Origin: Pseudorhodoferax sp032153935
GTDB lineage: Bacteria > Pseudomonadota > Gammaproteobacteria > Burkholderiales > Burkholderiaceae_C
DNA length: 64,000 bases
Reading direction: 5' to 3'
NCBI RefSeq assembly: GCF_964253035.1
Contig: NZ_CAXUQL020000001.1
Span: 4,278,001-4,342,000, forward strand
The first letter of the stretch is position 1. The number at the start of each line of letters is the position of its first letter. The position numbers and the translations under genes are program-made. Below are positions 55,697-63,697 of this stretch, piece by piece. Under the pieces are notes generated by a model. It made no database searches. It was given only the letters and a program-made list of their open reading frames with translations, and was not told the DNA's origin.

Positions 55697-56116
55697 TCAG
55701 CTTTCTCCGAGGCGCAACAGAGAGGCCTGCATCGACTTGACGCGGCTCAGCACCTCGACATTGGTCTCGAAGGCGCGCGAGGCCGACAGCATGTCGGTCA
55801 TCTCGGCCACCGAGTTGACGTTGGAATAGAAGACATCGCCGTCGGCGTTGGCCAGCGGGTGGTCCGGCTCGTGCACGCGGCGCAGCGGCTCGGGGCTCTC
55901 CACCACGTCCAGCACCTGCACGCGGCTGCCGGCCGACTGGGTGCCCTGGCCGAGCTGGGCGATGGCCGCGAACACCGGCTTGCGCGCGCGGTAGCCGTCG
56001 GCCTCGGTGCCGGCGGCGCTCTGCGCGTTGGCCAGGTTGCTGGAGATGGTGTTCAGCCGCACGGTCTGCGCCGACATGGCGGAACCGGCGATCTGGGCGA
56101 TGGCGCGAAAGCTCAT
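55697..56116 (-). CDS. flgC: Proximal rod protein FlgC
   Basis: A 139-residue rod subunit. RLNTISSNLANAQSAAGTEA is the rod motif, YRARKPVF follows, and NSVAEMTDMLSASRAFETNV is the conserved C-terminal helix. The ATG at 56116 has GGAGGA upstream. It is the second gene of the flgB operon. Confidence 0.95.
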   Translation of the reverse strand: MSFRAIAQIAGSAMSAQTVRLNTISSNLANAQSAAGTEADGYRARKPVFAAIAQLGQGTQSAGSRVQVLDVVESPEPLRRVHEPDHPLANADGDVFYSNVNSVAEMTDMLSASRAFETNVEVLSRVKSMQASLLRLGES

Positions 56117-56126
56117 GGTGTCCTCC

Positions 56127-56489
56127 TCACTGGCCTGCAATGGCCTTGGCCAGCCCTTTGAGCTTCATGTCCACGAAGCGCAGGCTGGTCGCGAAATCGG
56201 CCGCGTTCTGCGAGAACGCAGCCTGCTCGACACCGAGTTCCACGGTGTTGCCGTCCTGCGATGCATGCTGCGGCAGCCGGTACATCAGCTCGGGTGCGCC
56301 GCTGTCCAGCACCGCGAACGGGTCGTCGCCGCTGGCGCGGCTGAGCGCCTGCGCGAAGTCCACGTCGCGCGCCTGGTAGCCCGGCGTGCTTTCGTTGGCC
56401 AGGTTCGAAGCGAGGACCTTGGTACGATCCGCGCGTAGCCGCAAGGCGTCCGCATGCAGGCCCAGGGCCTTGTCGAATTGAAGTCCCAT
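56127..56489 (-). CDS. flgB: Proximal rod protein FlgB
   Basis: First gene of the hook-basal-body operon, 120 residues. The rod motif is VLASNLANESTPGYQARDVD, and the ending has QNAADFATSLRFVDMKLKGL. Its start lies inside the 5' end of the divergent flgA, so promoters for both genes must sit inside each other's coding sequence. Confidence 0.95.
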   Translation of the reverse strand: MGLQFDKALGLHADALRLRADRTKVLASNLANESTPGYQARDVDFAQALSRASGDDPFAVLDSGAPELMYRLPQHASQDGNTVELGVEQAAFSQNAADFATSLRFVDMKLKGLAKAIAGQ

Positions 56490-57209
56490 CACATCCCCTT
56501 TCGTCGATCCATCTGGTCGTTTGGTCTGGCCGTGGCCTTGCCGCTGGTGGCACTGGCCACCGTGCCGGCGCGCATGGAAGACCTGGTCGAGCAGGCCGCG
56601 CGCGACTGGCTGGTCGAGCAGGCCGACCAGCGCGCCCTGGCCGAGCCCGTGTTCGAGGTCAAGGCCGTGGCCCGGTTGCCGCAGCCTTTGCCGCCCTGCG
56701 CCGAGCCGCTCACGGTGGACGCGCTGGAGACGCGCTCCATCGCGCGCATGCGCTTTGCCGTGGTCTGCCCCGGCAGCGAAGGCTGGCAGCGCGAATGGGT
56801 GGTGCGCGCCGCGGTCTCGGCGCTGGTCGTGGTGGCCGCGCGCGACGTGCCGGCCAACCGCGCGCTGCAGGCCGAGGACCTGGCCATCGAGCGGCGCAAG
56901 CTGACCGACCTGGCCGGCGCCGTCAACCTGCCCGAGGATGCCATCGCGCAGTCCAGCAGCCGCACGCTGCGCACCGGGCAGGCGCTGCATGCGCGCTGGC
57001 TGTCGGCGCCCGTGCTGGTCAAGCGCGGCGACAGCGTGACCATCCGCGCGCGCAACGGCGGCGTGGAGGTCAGCGCGGCCGGCGAGGCGCTGGAGAACGG
57101 CAGGCCGCGCCAGGTCGTGCGCGTGCGCAACACCACCACCGGCAAGGTGATCCGTGCCAGGGTGCTGGAGGAGGGGCTGGTCGAGCCGGAGAACATGGGC
57201 GGGTCCTGA
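56454..57209 (+). CDS. flgA: P-ring assembly chaperone FlgA
   Basis: Periplasmic chaperone for the P-ring, up to 251 residues. A signal-like segment (FGLAVALPLVALATVPA) is followed by a middle part, and the C-terminal SAF/ChapFlgA domain has APVLVKRGDSVTIRARNGG. It is the only plus-strand gene in the flagellar cluster and divergent from flgB. The start is uncertain: ATG 56454 overlaps flgB by 36 bp, TTG 56478 by 12 bp, and neither has a good ribosome-binding site. Confidence 0.9.
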   Translation: MQAQGLVELKSHHIPFRRSIWSFGLAVALPLVALATVPARMEDLVEQAARDWLVEQADQRALAEPVFEVKAVARLPQPLPPCAEPLTVDALETRSIARMRFAVVCPGSEGWQREWVVRAAVSALVVVAARDVPANRALQAEDLAIERRKLTDLAGAVNLPEDAIAQSSSRTLRTGQALHARWLSAPVLVKRGDSVTIRARNGGVEVSAAGEALENGRPRQVVRVRNTTTGKVIRARVLEEGLVEPENMGGS

Positions 57210-57225
57210 TGCCTTGGGGTCTGCG

Positions 57226-58056
57226 TCATTCGCCGACAGCGCTGCGCGCGCGCACCTGGCGCGCCACGCGCGCCAGCTTGTCCGCGTAGTCGGGGTCGGT
57301 GGCGTAGCCGCCACGCGCCAGGCCTTGGGCGAAGGCCGCGGCATCGCTGCCCGTGTTCAGCGCGTCCTGGTAGCGCGGGCTGTTCTGCAGCAGCTGGGCG
57401 TAGTCGCGGAAGGCGCTGGCATGGTTGGGGTAGGCGCGGAAGGCCTCGGTGGTCTTCTGGGCCTCGCCGCCTTCGTACTCGGTGGTCAGTGCCTGCACGC
57501 TGGCACCGCGCCAGCCGCCGCTGGCCTTGATGCCGAACAGGTTGTGGCTGTCGCCGCCGTCGGCCCCGCGCAGCGGGCGCCGGCCCCAGCCCGATTCCAG
57601 CGCGGCATGCGCGGCCACCAGCTCGGGCGCCACGCCCAGTGCGGCACCGGCTTCGCGCGCCCAGGGCGCGATGGTTTGCAGAAAGTCCTGTTGCGCGGCC
57701 ACCGGCACCGCCTGGCCGGGCGGCAGCGCGGCCGCGCCGGTGGTGCGCAGCGGGGTGCGCGCCAGGGCCGGCGTCAGCAGGGGCAGGGCCTGGCCCTGCG
57801 CGCCGTCCACCGCGGCGGCCTGCAGGGCGGCTGCGCGGCGCAGCAGGCCCTCGGTGCCCAGTGCCGGCAGTTCGCTCTGGTTCCAGCCGTTGCGCACGAT
57901 CTCGGTGATCTCGGCCTGGGCGCTGCGCATGGCGCTGGCGAAGCTGGCAGCCTGCACGGCGTTGCCGCCGGCAGCCCAGGACGGGGCCGGTGCGGTGGGC
58001 GCGGTCGGTGCCAGCGCGCGCAGCGCCGTGCTGGAGGCGAAGTCAGGCGTCTGCAT
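57226..58056 (-). CDS. Stand-alone FlgJ-type glucosaminidase
   Basis: A 276-residue protein whose C-terminal half (about residues 125-265) is the FlgJ peptidoglycan-hydrolase domain. It has HAALESGWGRRPL with the catalytic Glu, and NLFGIKASGGWRG. The first half is low-complexity and Ala-rich without the rod-cap domain. It would cut a hole in the peptidoglycan for the rod. GGAGG lies 9 nt before the ATG, and the gene overlaps the end of flgN by 14 bp. Together with the short FlgJ it shows that the usual two-domain FlgJ is split here. Confidence 0.85.
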   Translation of the reverse strand: MQTPDFASSTALRALAPTAPTAPAPSWAAGGNAVQAASFASAMRSAQAEITEIVRNGWNQSELPALGTEGLLRRAAALQAAAVDGAQGQALPLLTPALARTPLRTTGAAALPPGQAVPVAAQQDFLQTIAPWAREAGAALGVAPELVAAHAALESGWGRRPLRGADGGDSHNLFGIKASGGWRGASVQALTTEYEGGEAQKTTEAFRAYPNHASAFRDYAQLLQNSPRYQDALNTGSDAAAFAQGLARGGYATDPDYADKLARVARQVRARSAVGE

Positions 58057-58507
58057 AGAGCGGGTCCTCCTTGCCGTGCAGCACGCGGGTGAGCAACTGG
58101 TGCTGCTCGGTCAGCAGGCGGGCGTTGCGCAGGTTCAGGGCCTTGCAGTCCTGCACGGCCTGCGCCAGCCGGTCCCACAGAGCCTGCACTGCCGCGCGCT
58201 GCGCGGCGGGCCACTGGGCCAGCAGGGCCGGCACGCTGGGCGCGGCACCACCGCTCAGCCGCGCCAGCAGGCCGTCGCGGAACAGGCGGCGCGCATCGAG
58301 CCGGTCGACCACGGCGACGAGGGCCTCGGCCAGCGGCTCCATGGCCTGGGCGTCGTGGCGCAGTGCGCCGGCGAATTGCTGGTCCAGCAGCGCGCGCAGT
58401 TCGGCGTAGTCGGCCAGGTCGGCCTGCACATCGCGCAGCAGCCGCTCCATGGCCGGACGCGGCAGGCGGGCTGCGCCGGCCGGCGTGGCGGCGGCGGACG
58501 TCGTCAT
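58043..58507 (-). CDS. flgN: Flagellar export chaperone FlgN-like
   Basis: A 154-residue helical protein. FlgN binds FlgK and FlgL before export. Sequence identity in this family is low; the call rests on helical content, the ending NLRNARLLTEQHQLLTRVLH, and its place directly after flgM with an ATGA overlap. Confidence 0.75.
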   Translation of the reverse strand: MTTSAAATPAGAARLPRPAMERLLRDVQADLADYAELRALLDQQFAGALRHDAQAMEPLAEALVAVVDRLDARRLFRDGLLARLSGGAAPSVPALLAQWPAAQRAAVQALWDRLAQAVQDCKALNLRNARLLTEQHQLLTRVLHGKEDPLYADA

Positions 58508-58779
58508 CCACGGCTCCCGTGGTAGCGCTCGATGAGCTGGGCGAGCTTGCCGGCATCGAAGCCGAGCTCGCCGCGCTCCAGCGCGGCACGGATCTCGGCC
58601 ACGCGGGCGGCGTCGATCTCGGGCATCTGCTGCAGCTGTGCGCGTGCGGTGGCCAGCAGCGCGCCGGTGGCCGACGCTCCGCTGCTGGCCACGGCACCGT
58701 GCGGTGCGGCGGGCGCAGGCGCGGCGCTGGCCGGGCCGACGGCCGGGGTGGCGGGCGTGCCGGAGCTGGTGATCTTCAT
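58504..58779 (-). CDS. flgM: Anti-sigma-28 factor FlgM
   Basis: A 91-residue negative regulator that holds FliA until hook completion. It begins MKITSSG and ends with the FliA-binding helices IDAARVAEIRAALERGEL and AGKLAQLIERYHG. The ATG at 58779 has GAGGA 6 nt upstream and is preferred to one at 58806. The cognate sigma factor gene is at 60738-61454 in the same run of genes. Confidence 0.88.
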   Translation of the reverse strand: MKITSSGTPATPAVGPASAAPAPAAPHGAVASSGASATGALLATARAQLQQMPEIDAARVAEIRAALERGELGFDAGKLAQLIERYHGSRG

Positions 58780-58815
58780 GCGCAATCCTCGGGTTCTGGT
58801 TTCCATGGCCGTTCC

Positions 58816-59817
58816 TCAACGCGCACCCAGGCGCTCGCGCAGGGCCTGCAGCGCGCTGCGCTCGGGAATCACCGCGTCGGCGCCCGGCACGAACAGCGTG
58901 CTGCCCGCGGGCGGACCGAACATGGCGCGGATGGCCTGGGCATGCTCGGCGGTCAGCACCAGCAGCTCGATGCGGCGGTTCACGTCGGCGTCGGAACGGG
59001 ACAGGTCCAGCGGCGCGCGGTCGGCCATGCCGATGACCTGCAGCACGCTGGTGGTCGGCATGCCGCCGGCCATCATGTGAAAGCGCGCCGCCATGGCGCG
59101 GTTGTTGGCCAGCGACCAGTTCGACAGCGAGCCCGGATAGGTCTCCACGCCCGAGAACGGGGTGGAGTCGGTGTGGCCCACGATCAGCATCTGGTTCTCG
59201 ACCTGCGCGAACACCGGGCCGAGCTGGCGCAAGAGCTTGCGAAAGCGCTCGGTCGGGTAGGCGTTGCCGCGCTCGAACATGCCGAAGCGGTCGGTGTCGT
59301 GCAGCAGCACACGCAGGCCGTAGGGCGTGATGATGTTCTGCAGGTTGCTGGCCAGGCCCGTGTCGTCGGCCATGCGGGTGATCACCACGGCCAGCTCGCG
59401 CAGGTCGGCGGCGGTTTCGTAGCGGCGCGCAGGTGGCTGGTCGGGCTGGGTCTGGTTGGGCTGGCCGGCCTTGTTGGTGTCGCCGTTGGCATAGGCCTTG
59501 CGCGGCTGCAGCGTGTCGCTCTGCGCGGGCACGGGCTCGCGCGGGATCAGGCTGCCGCGCTGCTGGTCGAGCTTGGCGATCAGGCTGCCGCCGTCCTCGA
59601 ACAGCTTGCCGCCCTGGGTGCGCCGCAGGTCGGCCACGGCCTCCTCGGAGCTGCGCGCGGCCAGGATCCAGAGCACCAGGAACAGGCACATGAGCGCCAG
59701 CACGAAATCGGCGAACGCCACCTTCCAGGCGCCGCCATGGGCCTCGTCGTGCCCTTTCTTGGACACCTTCTTGATGATGGTGGCATGGCCCTTGTCGGCC
59801 TTGGCGGCGGTGTTCAT
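58816..59817 (-). CDS. motB: Flagellar stator protein MotB (LafU position)
   Basis: Stator subunit of 333 residues. The single transmembrane segment GAWKVAFADFVLALMCLFLV has the proton-carrying Asp. The C-terminal OmpA-like peptidoglycan-binding domain has LIVGHTDSTPF and ANNRAMAARFHM. The motA-motB order after fliA equals lafT-lafU of lateral systems. Proton coupling rather than sodium is likely but not certain. Confidence 0.94.
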   Translation of the reverse strand: MNTAAKADKGHATIIKKVSKKGHDEAHGGAWKVAFADFVLALMCLFLVLWILAARSSEEAVADLRRTQGGKLFEDGGSLIAKLDQQRGSLIPREPVPAQSDTLQPRKAYANGDTNKAGQPNQTQPDQPPARRYETAADLRELAVVITRMADDTGLASNLQNIITPYGLRVLLHDTDRFGMFERGNAYPTERFRKLLRQLGPVFAQVENQMLIVGHTDSTPFSGVETYPGSLSNWSLANNRAMAARFHMMAGGMPTTSVLQVIGMADRAPLDLSRSDADVNRRIELLVLTAEHAQAIRAMFGPPAGSTLFVPGADAVIPERSALQALRERLGAR

Positions 59818-59818
59818 G

Positions 59819-60721
59819 TCAGGCTCTGTCGCCAGCGCGTCGCGCCGGCTCGGGCTCGCCGCCGCCGGTCAGCGCGTTGATCCAGCCCTCCAGCTTGGCG
59901 AAGCTGGGCTTTGTGTTGAGCTGCACGAGGCGCCGGCCGGCGTCGATGGCCAGGAGCGGCGGCTTGCCGGCCACGTGCGTGACGATGACGACCTTGACGA
60001 TCTCCAGCATCGACATCTCCTCGGCCACCAGCTGCTTCATCATGTTGCACATGGGGTCGAGCAGGCAGTAGCACATGAAGATGCCGATGAAGGTGCCGAC
60101 CATGGCCGCGCCCACCTTGGCGGCGACCTCGGCCGAGCCGGCGCCTTCGCCGATGGCGGCCATGGTCATCACGATGCCCAGCACGGCGGCCACGATGCCG
60201 AAGCCGGGCATGGCCTCGGCGATCTTCTGCAGCGACTTCTGCGGCTGGTTCAGCTCCTCGTGGATGGCCTCGATCTCGTGGTCGAGCACGCCTTCGAGCT
60301 CGTGCGCGCTGATCTTGCCCATGGCCATCAGGCGGAAGTTGTCGACGATGAAGGCCAGCAGCTTGGGGTCGGCCAGCACCAGCGGGTAGCGCTTGAACAT
60401 GTCGCTTTCCTGCGGCGCCTCGACGTGCGCGTCCAGCGCCTTCAGGCCCCCGGCGGCGGTCTGCAGCAGCTCGTACATGAGCAGCAGCAGCTGGCGGTGG
60501 AACTCGTTGCCGTCGCGCCGCTTGCCCAGGCTGTGCTTGACCTGCAACCACAGCTCGCCGAGCACGTGCTTGGGGTTGCCGATCACCAGCGCGCCGGCAC
60601 CGGCGCCGCAGATGATGACGATTTCGACCGGTTGCCAGATGACGCTCATCTGGCCGCCGTGGAACATGAAGCCCCCGAACACGGTGACGGCGATGATCAG
60701 CAGGCCGACTAGGAATTGCAT
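59819..60721 (-). CDS. motA: Flagellar stator protein MotA (LafT position)
   Basis: A 300-residue membrane protein with four transmembrane segments. It starts FLVGLLIIAVTVFGGFMFHG, and the conserved Pro segment is EAMPGFGIVAAVLGIVMTMA. The cytoplasmic loop carries the charged residues that touch FliG. Only one nt separates it from motB. Confidence 0.95.
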   Translation of the reverse strand: MQFLVGLLIIAVTVFGGFMFHGGQMSVIWQPVEIVIICGAGAGALVIGNPKHVLGELWLQVKHSLGKRRDGNEFHRQLLLLMYELLQTAAGGLKALDAHVEAPQESDMFKRYPLVLADPKLLAFIVDNFRLMAMGKISAHELEGVLDHEIEAIHEELNQPQKSLQKIAEAMPGFGIVAAVLGIVMTMAAIGEGAGSAEVAAKVGAAMVGTFIGIFMCYCLLDPMCNMMKQLVAEEMSMLEIVKVVIVTHVAGKPPLLAIDAGRRLVQLNTKPSFAKLEGWINALTGGGEPEPARRAGDRA

Positions 60722-60737
60722 GGTGTGGGGTCCCGGG

Positions 60738-61454
60738 TCAGGCTTCCTTCAGGAAGTCCTTCATCTTGCGCAGCGCGCCCTTGTTGATCTGGCACACGCG
60801 GGCATCGGTCAGGCCCAGCACCGCGGCGATTTCCTTGAGGCTCAGGTCGAACTCGTAGTACAGCTGCACCACGCGCTGCTCGCGCGCGTCCAGCACCGCG
60901 AGCGCCTGCTCGATGCTGCGCCGGGTCATCAGCGCGGCCTCGGGCGACTGGCCTTGCGAGGGCAGGCGGTGCAGTTCCTCGACGATCTCGTCGAAGCTGA
61001 CCAAGAGCTCGGCGTTCTCGGCCAGGCGGTGCTCCTGCAGCTCGTCGGCCGAGATGTGCAGCTCGGACTGCAGCTCGGCCTCGCTGGGCGCATGGCCCAG
61101 CCTGCGCGTGAGCGCGCGTTCGGCGTCGCGCAGCTTGTGGCTGTCCTGACGCACGCTGCGCGGGCGCCAGTCCTGGCGGCGCAGCTCGTCCAGGATGCTG
61201 CCGCGCACGCGCAGCGCCGCGAAGGCGGCGAACTTGGCATCCGGCTCGCCGTAGCGGCGCAGCGCTTCCAGCAGGCCCATGAGGCCGATCTGCTCCATGT
61301 CTTCGCGGTCGATGGCGCCGCCGATCTGCGAGGAGAGCTGGCGCGTGATGCGCTTGACCAGCGGCAGCCAGGCCAGCAGCTGCTGTTGCTCCAGCGCAGC
61401 CGCGCCGCGCTCTGCAGCTCCCTTCAGTTCGGCGTATCCGTCGCGCAGGTCCAT
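60738..61454 (-). CDS. fliA: Flagellar sigma-28 factor FliA (LafS position)
   Basis: Sigma factor of 238 residues. Region 2 has DREDMEQIGLMGLLEALRRY. Region 4 has LDAREQRVVQLYYEFDLSLK followed by EIAAVLGLTDARVCQINK. It drives late genes such as flagellin and motAB. It is encoded between fliL and motA, the place of lafS in lateral systems, and flgM lies three genes downstream. Confidence 0.94.
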   Translation of the reverse strand: MDLRDGYAELKGAAERGAAALEQQQLLAWLPLVKRITRQLSSQIGGAIDREDMEQIGLMGLLEALRRYGEPDAKFAAFAALRVRGSILDELRRQDWRPRSVRQDSHKLRDAERALTRRLGHAPSEAELQSELHISADELQEHRLAENAELLVSFDEIVEELHRLPSQGQSPEAALMTRRSIEQALAVLDAREQRVVQLYYEFDLSLKEIAAVLGLTDARVCQINKGALRKMKDFLKEA

Positions 61455-61456
61455 GC

Positions 61457-61912
61457 TCACTCGATGATCAGCTTGCTGATCAAGGCCTCGGAGAAGGGTT
61501 GCTCGATGCTGTCGGCCGCGTAGCGCGCCTTGTAGGCGGCGTTGACCTCGGTGGTCAGTTGCTCGATGGTCAGCCCGCCGGCCTTCTCCAGCGTGAACTC
61601 GGACAAGGCCATCACGGTGACGCTGCGCAGCAGCGGCAGCTGGTCCTTGACGGCCTTTTCCTTGACCGGGTCGTCGGCCTTGAACACCACGTCCACGGCC
61701 ATGTAGTGCGCCAGCGGGTCGCCCGCCTGGCTGCGCAGCATCACGATGACCTTGTCCAGCGTGACATAGCGGAAGGTCGAGGGCTTGGGCGGCGGCGGGG
61801 CCTTGGCCTCGGTGCTGTGCCCGCGCTGCCACCACCAGAAGCCGCCGCCGGCCGCGCCCGCGGTCAGCAGCACGGCACCGGCGATGATGGCGATGAGCTT
61901 GCCTTTGGTCAT
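61457..61912 (-). CDS. fliL: Flagellar basal-body protein FliL (LafF position)
   Basis: A 151-residue single-pass membrane protein (IAIIAGAVLLTAGAAGGGFW) with a periplasmic FliL domain that assists the stator. A Pro-rich stretch (KAPPPPKPS) follows the membrane segment. It overlaps the fliK stop by 4 nt. Confidence 0.88.
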   Translation of the reverse strand: MTKGKLIAIIAGAVLLTAGAAGGGFWWWQRGHSTEAKAPPPPKPSTFRYVTLDKVIVMLRSQAGDPLAHYMAVDVVFKADDPVKEKAVKDQLPLLRSVTVMALSEFTLEKAGGLTIEQLTTEVNAAYKARYAADSIEQPFSEALISKLIIE

Positions 61913-62955
61913 GAGCGGTCCGTCGCGAGTGCGAAGTGCGCGAAGTGCTGGCCGGCTTCGCTCTGTTCATCGAGTGCGCGGCCGGGCTGCTGCTGGCGCT
62001 GCTCGCCCTGGCGCTGGCGGCCTTCGGCATCGCCGCGGGCCTGCTGCTGCGCCACCTGCACGCTGACATCGCCGCCCTGGCGCTGCGCCAGCTCCTGGCG
62101 CAGGCCGTCGCCGATGGCCTGCAGCTGGCGCACCACGTCGCCGTGGCTGGCGCTGAGCTGCACCTGGGTGGTGCCGCTGGCATCCTGGCGGATGTGGATC
62201 TCGATCTGGCCGCGGTGCGGCGGGTCCAGCCGGATCACCACGCGCTCGCTGCCGCGCTCGATCTGCACGGCGATGCGGTCGCCGAGCTGCTGCATCAGGG
62301 AGGGCGCACGGCCCTGCGGCGCGGCCTCGCCAGTGCGCGGCTCCACGCTGTCCTGCGGCGCGCTGGCGGCTGCCGGCACCAGGCCGGCGGCCACGCTGGG
62401 GCGCTCCAGCGGCAGCGCGGTGGTGGAGGTGGTGGCGCTGTCGGCCGGCGCGGCCTGGGGCTTGGCGGCTGGCAACGGCGACACCACGGCGGCCGGGGTT
62501 GGCGCGGCGACGCTGGCGGGCAGGGCTGGCGCTGCGCCGGTGGCGGCCTGCACGGCCACGGTTGCGGCCGCGGCGGCTGCCGGGCGCGGCGGCGCTTCGG
62601 CCGGCGTGCCGAGCACGGCTGGCAGCGGCACGGCGATGGCGGGCGGCGGCTGCAGGCTGGCCAGCGCCGGATCGAACTGCAGGGCGGTGCCGGCGTCGGC
62701 AGCGCTGGTGTCGGTGTCGTCCTGCGCCGGCGCGGCCAGGGCAGGGGCGGCGGAGCCGGGCGTCGGCAGCGCGGCGGCGGCGTTCAGCAGCAGCTGCAGC
62801 GTGCGGTCGAAGCTGCCGGGCTGGGCTGGCGCAGGGGCGGCGGCTGCCGCGCCCAGGGCGGTGATGGGAACGCTGGGCGCGAGCACGGCCAGCAGCGCCG
62901 CAGCGGGCTGTGCGGCTTGCTGCGGCAGCAGGGCTGGCAGGGGCAGGGTGTTCAT
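61909..62955 (-). CDS. fliK: Hook-length control protein FliK (LafE position)
   Basis: A 348-residue Ala/Pro-rich ruler protein. The low-complexity N-terminal part is followed by the conserved C-terminal switch domain: SERVVIRLDPPHRGQIEIHI and ASGTTQVQLSASHGDVVRQL. The end is Gln-rich. The ATG at 62955 overlaps the stop of the FliT-like gene. Confidence 0.9.
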   Translation of the reverse strand: MNTLPLPALLPQQAAQPAAALLAVLAPSVPITALGAAAAAPAPAQPGSFDRTLQLLLNAAAALPTPGSAAPALAAPAQDDTDTSAADAGTALQFDPALASLQPPPAIAVPLPAVLGTPAEAPPRPAAAAAATVAVQAATGAAPALPASVAAPTPAAVVSPLPAAKPQAAPADSATTSTTALPLERPSVAAGLVPAAASAPQDSVEPRTGEAAPQGRAPSLMQQLGDRIAVQIERGSERVVIRLDPPHRGQIEIHIRQDASGTTQVQLSASHGDVVRQLQAIGDGLRQELAQRQGGDVSVQVAQQQARGDAEGRQRQGEQRQQQPGRALDEQSEAGQHFAHFALATDRS

Positions 62956-63269
62956 GGGCGGGCCTCGAGCGGGGATGCACTGTCCTGCAGTGCGTAGGCG
63001 AGCCAGCCGTCGCGGCCCTCGCGCCACTGGGCGATCTGCTGCTCCAGTGCTTCGCTGGCTTCGCGGCACAGGCCGCGCGCCATGGCGTGGGCCGTGCCGA
63101 GCCGCTCCAGCGCCTCGAGTTCGGCGCCGCTCCAGGGGCCGAGCGCCGCCAGCTGCGGCAACTCGCGCGCGAGTGCGCGGTCGGCCAGCTGCACGGCCTG
63201 CCAGTCCTGCGCGCGGGCCGCGCCCAGCACCTGGGCGGCCAGCTGGGTCAGCTGCTGCTGTCTAGACAT
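62952..63269 (-). CDS. FliT-like flagellar chaperone (LafD position)
   Basis: A 105-residue helical protein between fliS and fliK. It has no clear family motif. Its size, helices (AAQVLGAARAQDWQAVQLAD) and place match lafD/FliT, which binds the filament cap FliD before export. It overlaps both neighbours. Confidence 0.6.
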   Translation of the reverse strand: MSRQQQLTQLAAQVLGAARAQDWQAVQLADRALARELPQLAALGPWSGAELEALERLGTAHAMARGLCREASEALEQQIAQWREGRDGWLAYALQDSASPLEARP

Positions 63270-63678
63270 GGGCGGCCCCCGCGGTGCTGCGGCGCAGGTC
63301 CTGCGCCTGCACGTCCTGCCAGCCGGCGCGCAGCGTGCGCAGCAGGCCGGCGACCTCGTCGACCATGGCCGGCTCCAGGTCGCTGCCGGCACGGTACAGC
63401 CGCCAGCTGCAGTAGTCGTACAGCCGGGCCAGGTTGTCGACGACCTCGCCGCCGCGGTCGGTGTCCAGCGCGCTGGACAGGCCGTTCAGGATGTCCACGC
63501 ACTTGTCCAGGCTCTGGGCCTTCTCGGTGAAGCGGCGCGCGGCGATGTGGGCGCGGGTGCGCGCCAACTCCTCGAGCAGCCCGTCCAGCAGGATCAGCAC
63601 CAGCTGGACCGGCGAGGCATTGGCCGTCTGCGCGTGCAGGTTCACGGCGTGGTAGTGGTGGTAGGCGTCGTGGTCCAA
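63262..63678 (-). CDS. fliS: Flagellin export chaperone FliS (LafC position)
   Basis: A 138-residue helical chaperone of flagellin. Typical features are HAQTANASPVQLVLILLDGL and a late DYCSWRLYRAGSD segment. It lies 20 nt after fliD and overlaps the FliT-like gene. Confidence 0.92.
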   Translation of the reverse strand: MDHDAYHHYHAVNLHAQTANASPVQLVLILLDGLLEELARTRAHIAARRFTEKAQSLDKCVDILNGLSSALDTDRGGEVVDNLARLYDYCSWRLYRAGSDLEPAMVDEVAGLLRTLRAGWQDVQAQDLRRSTAGAAHV

Positions 63679-63697
63679 GGTCGGTCTCGGCGGTGGT

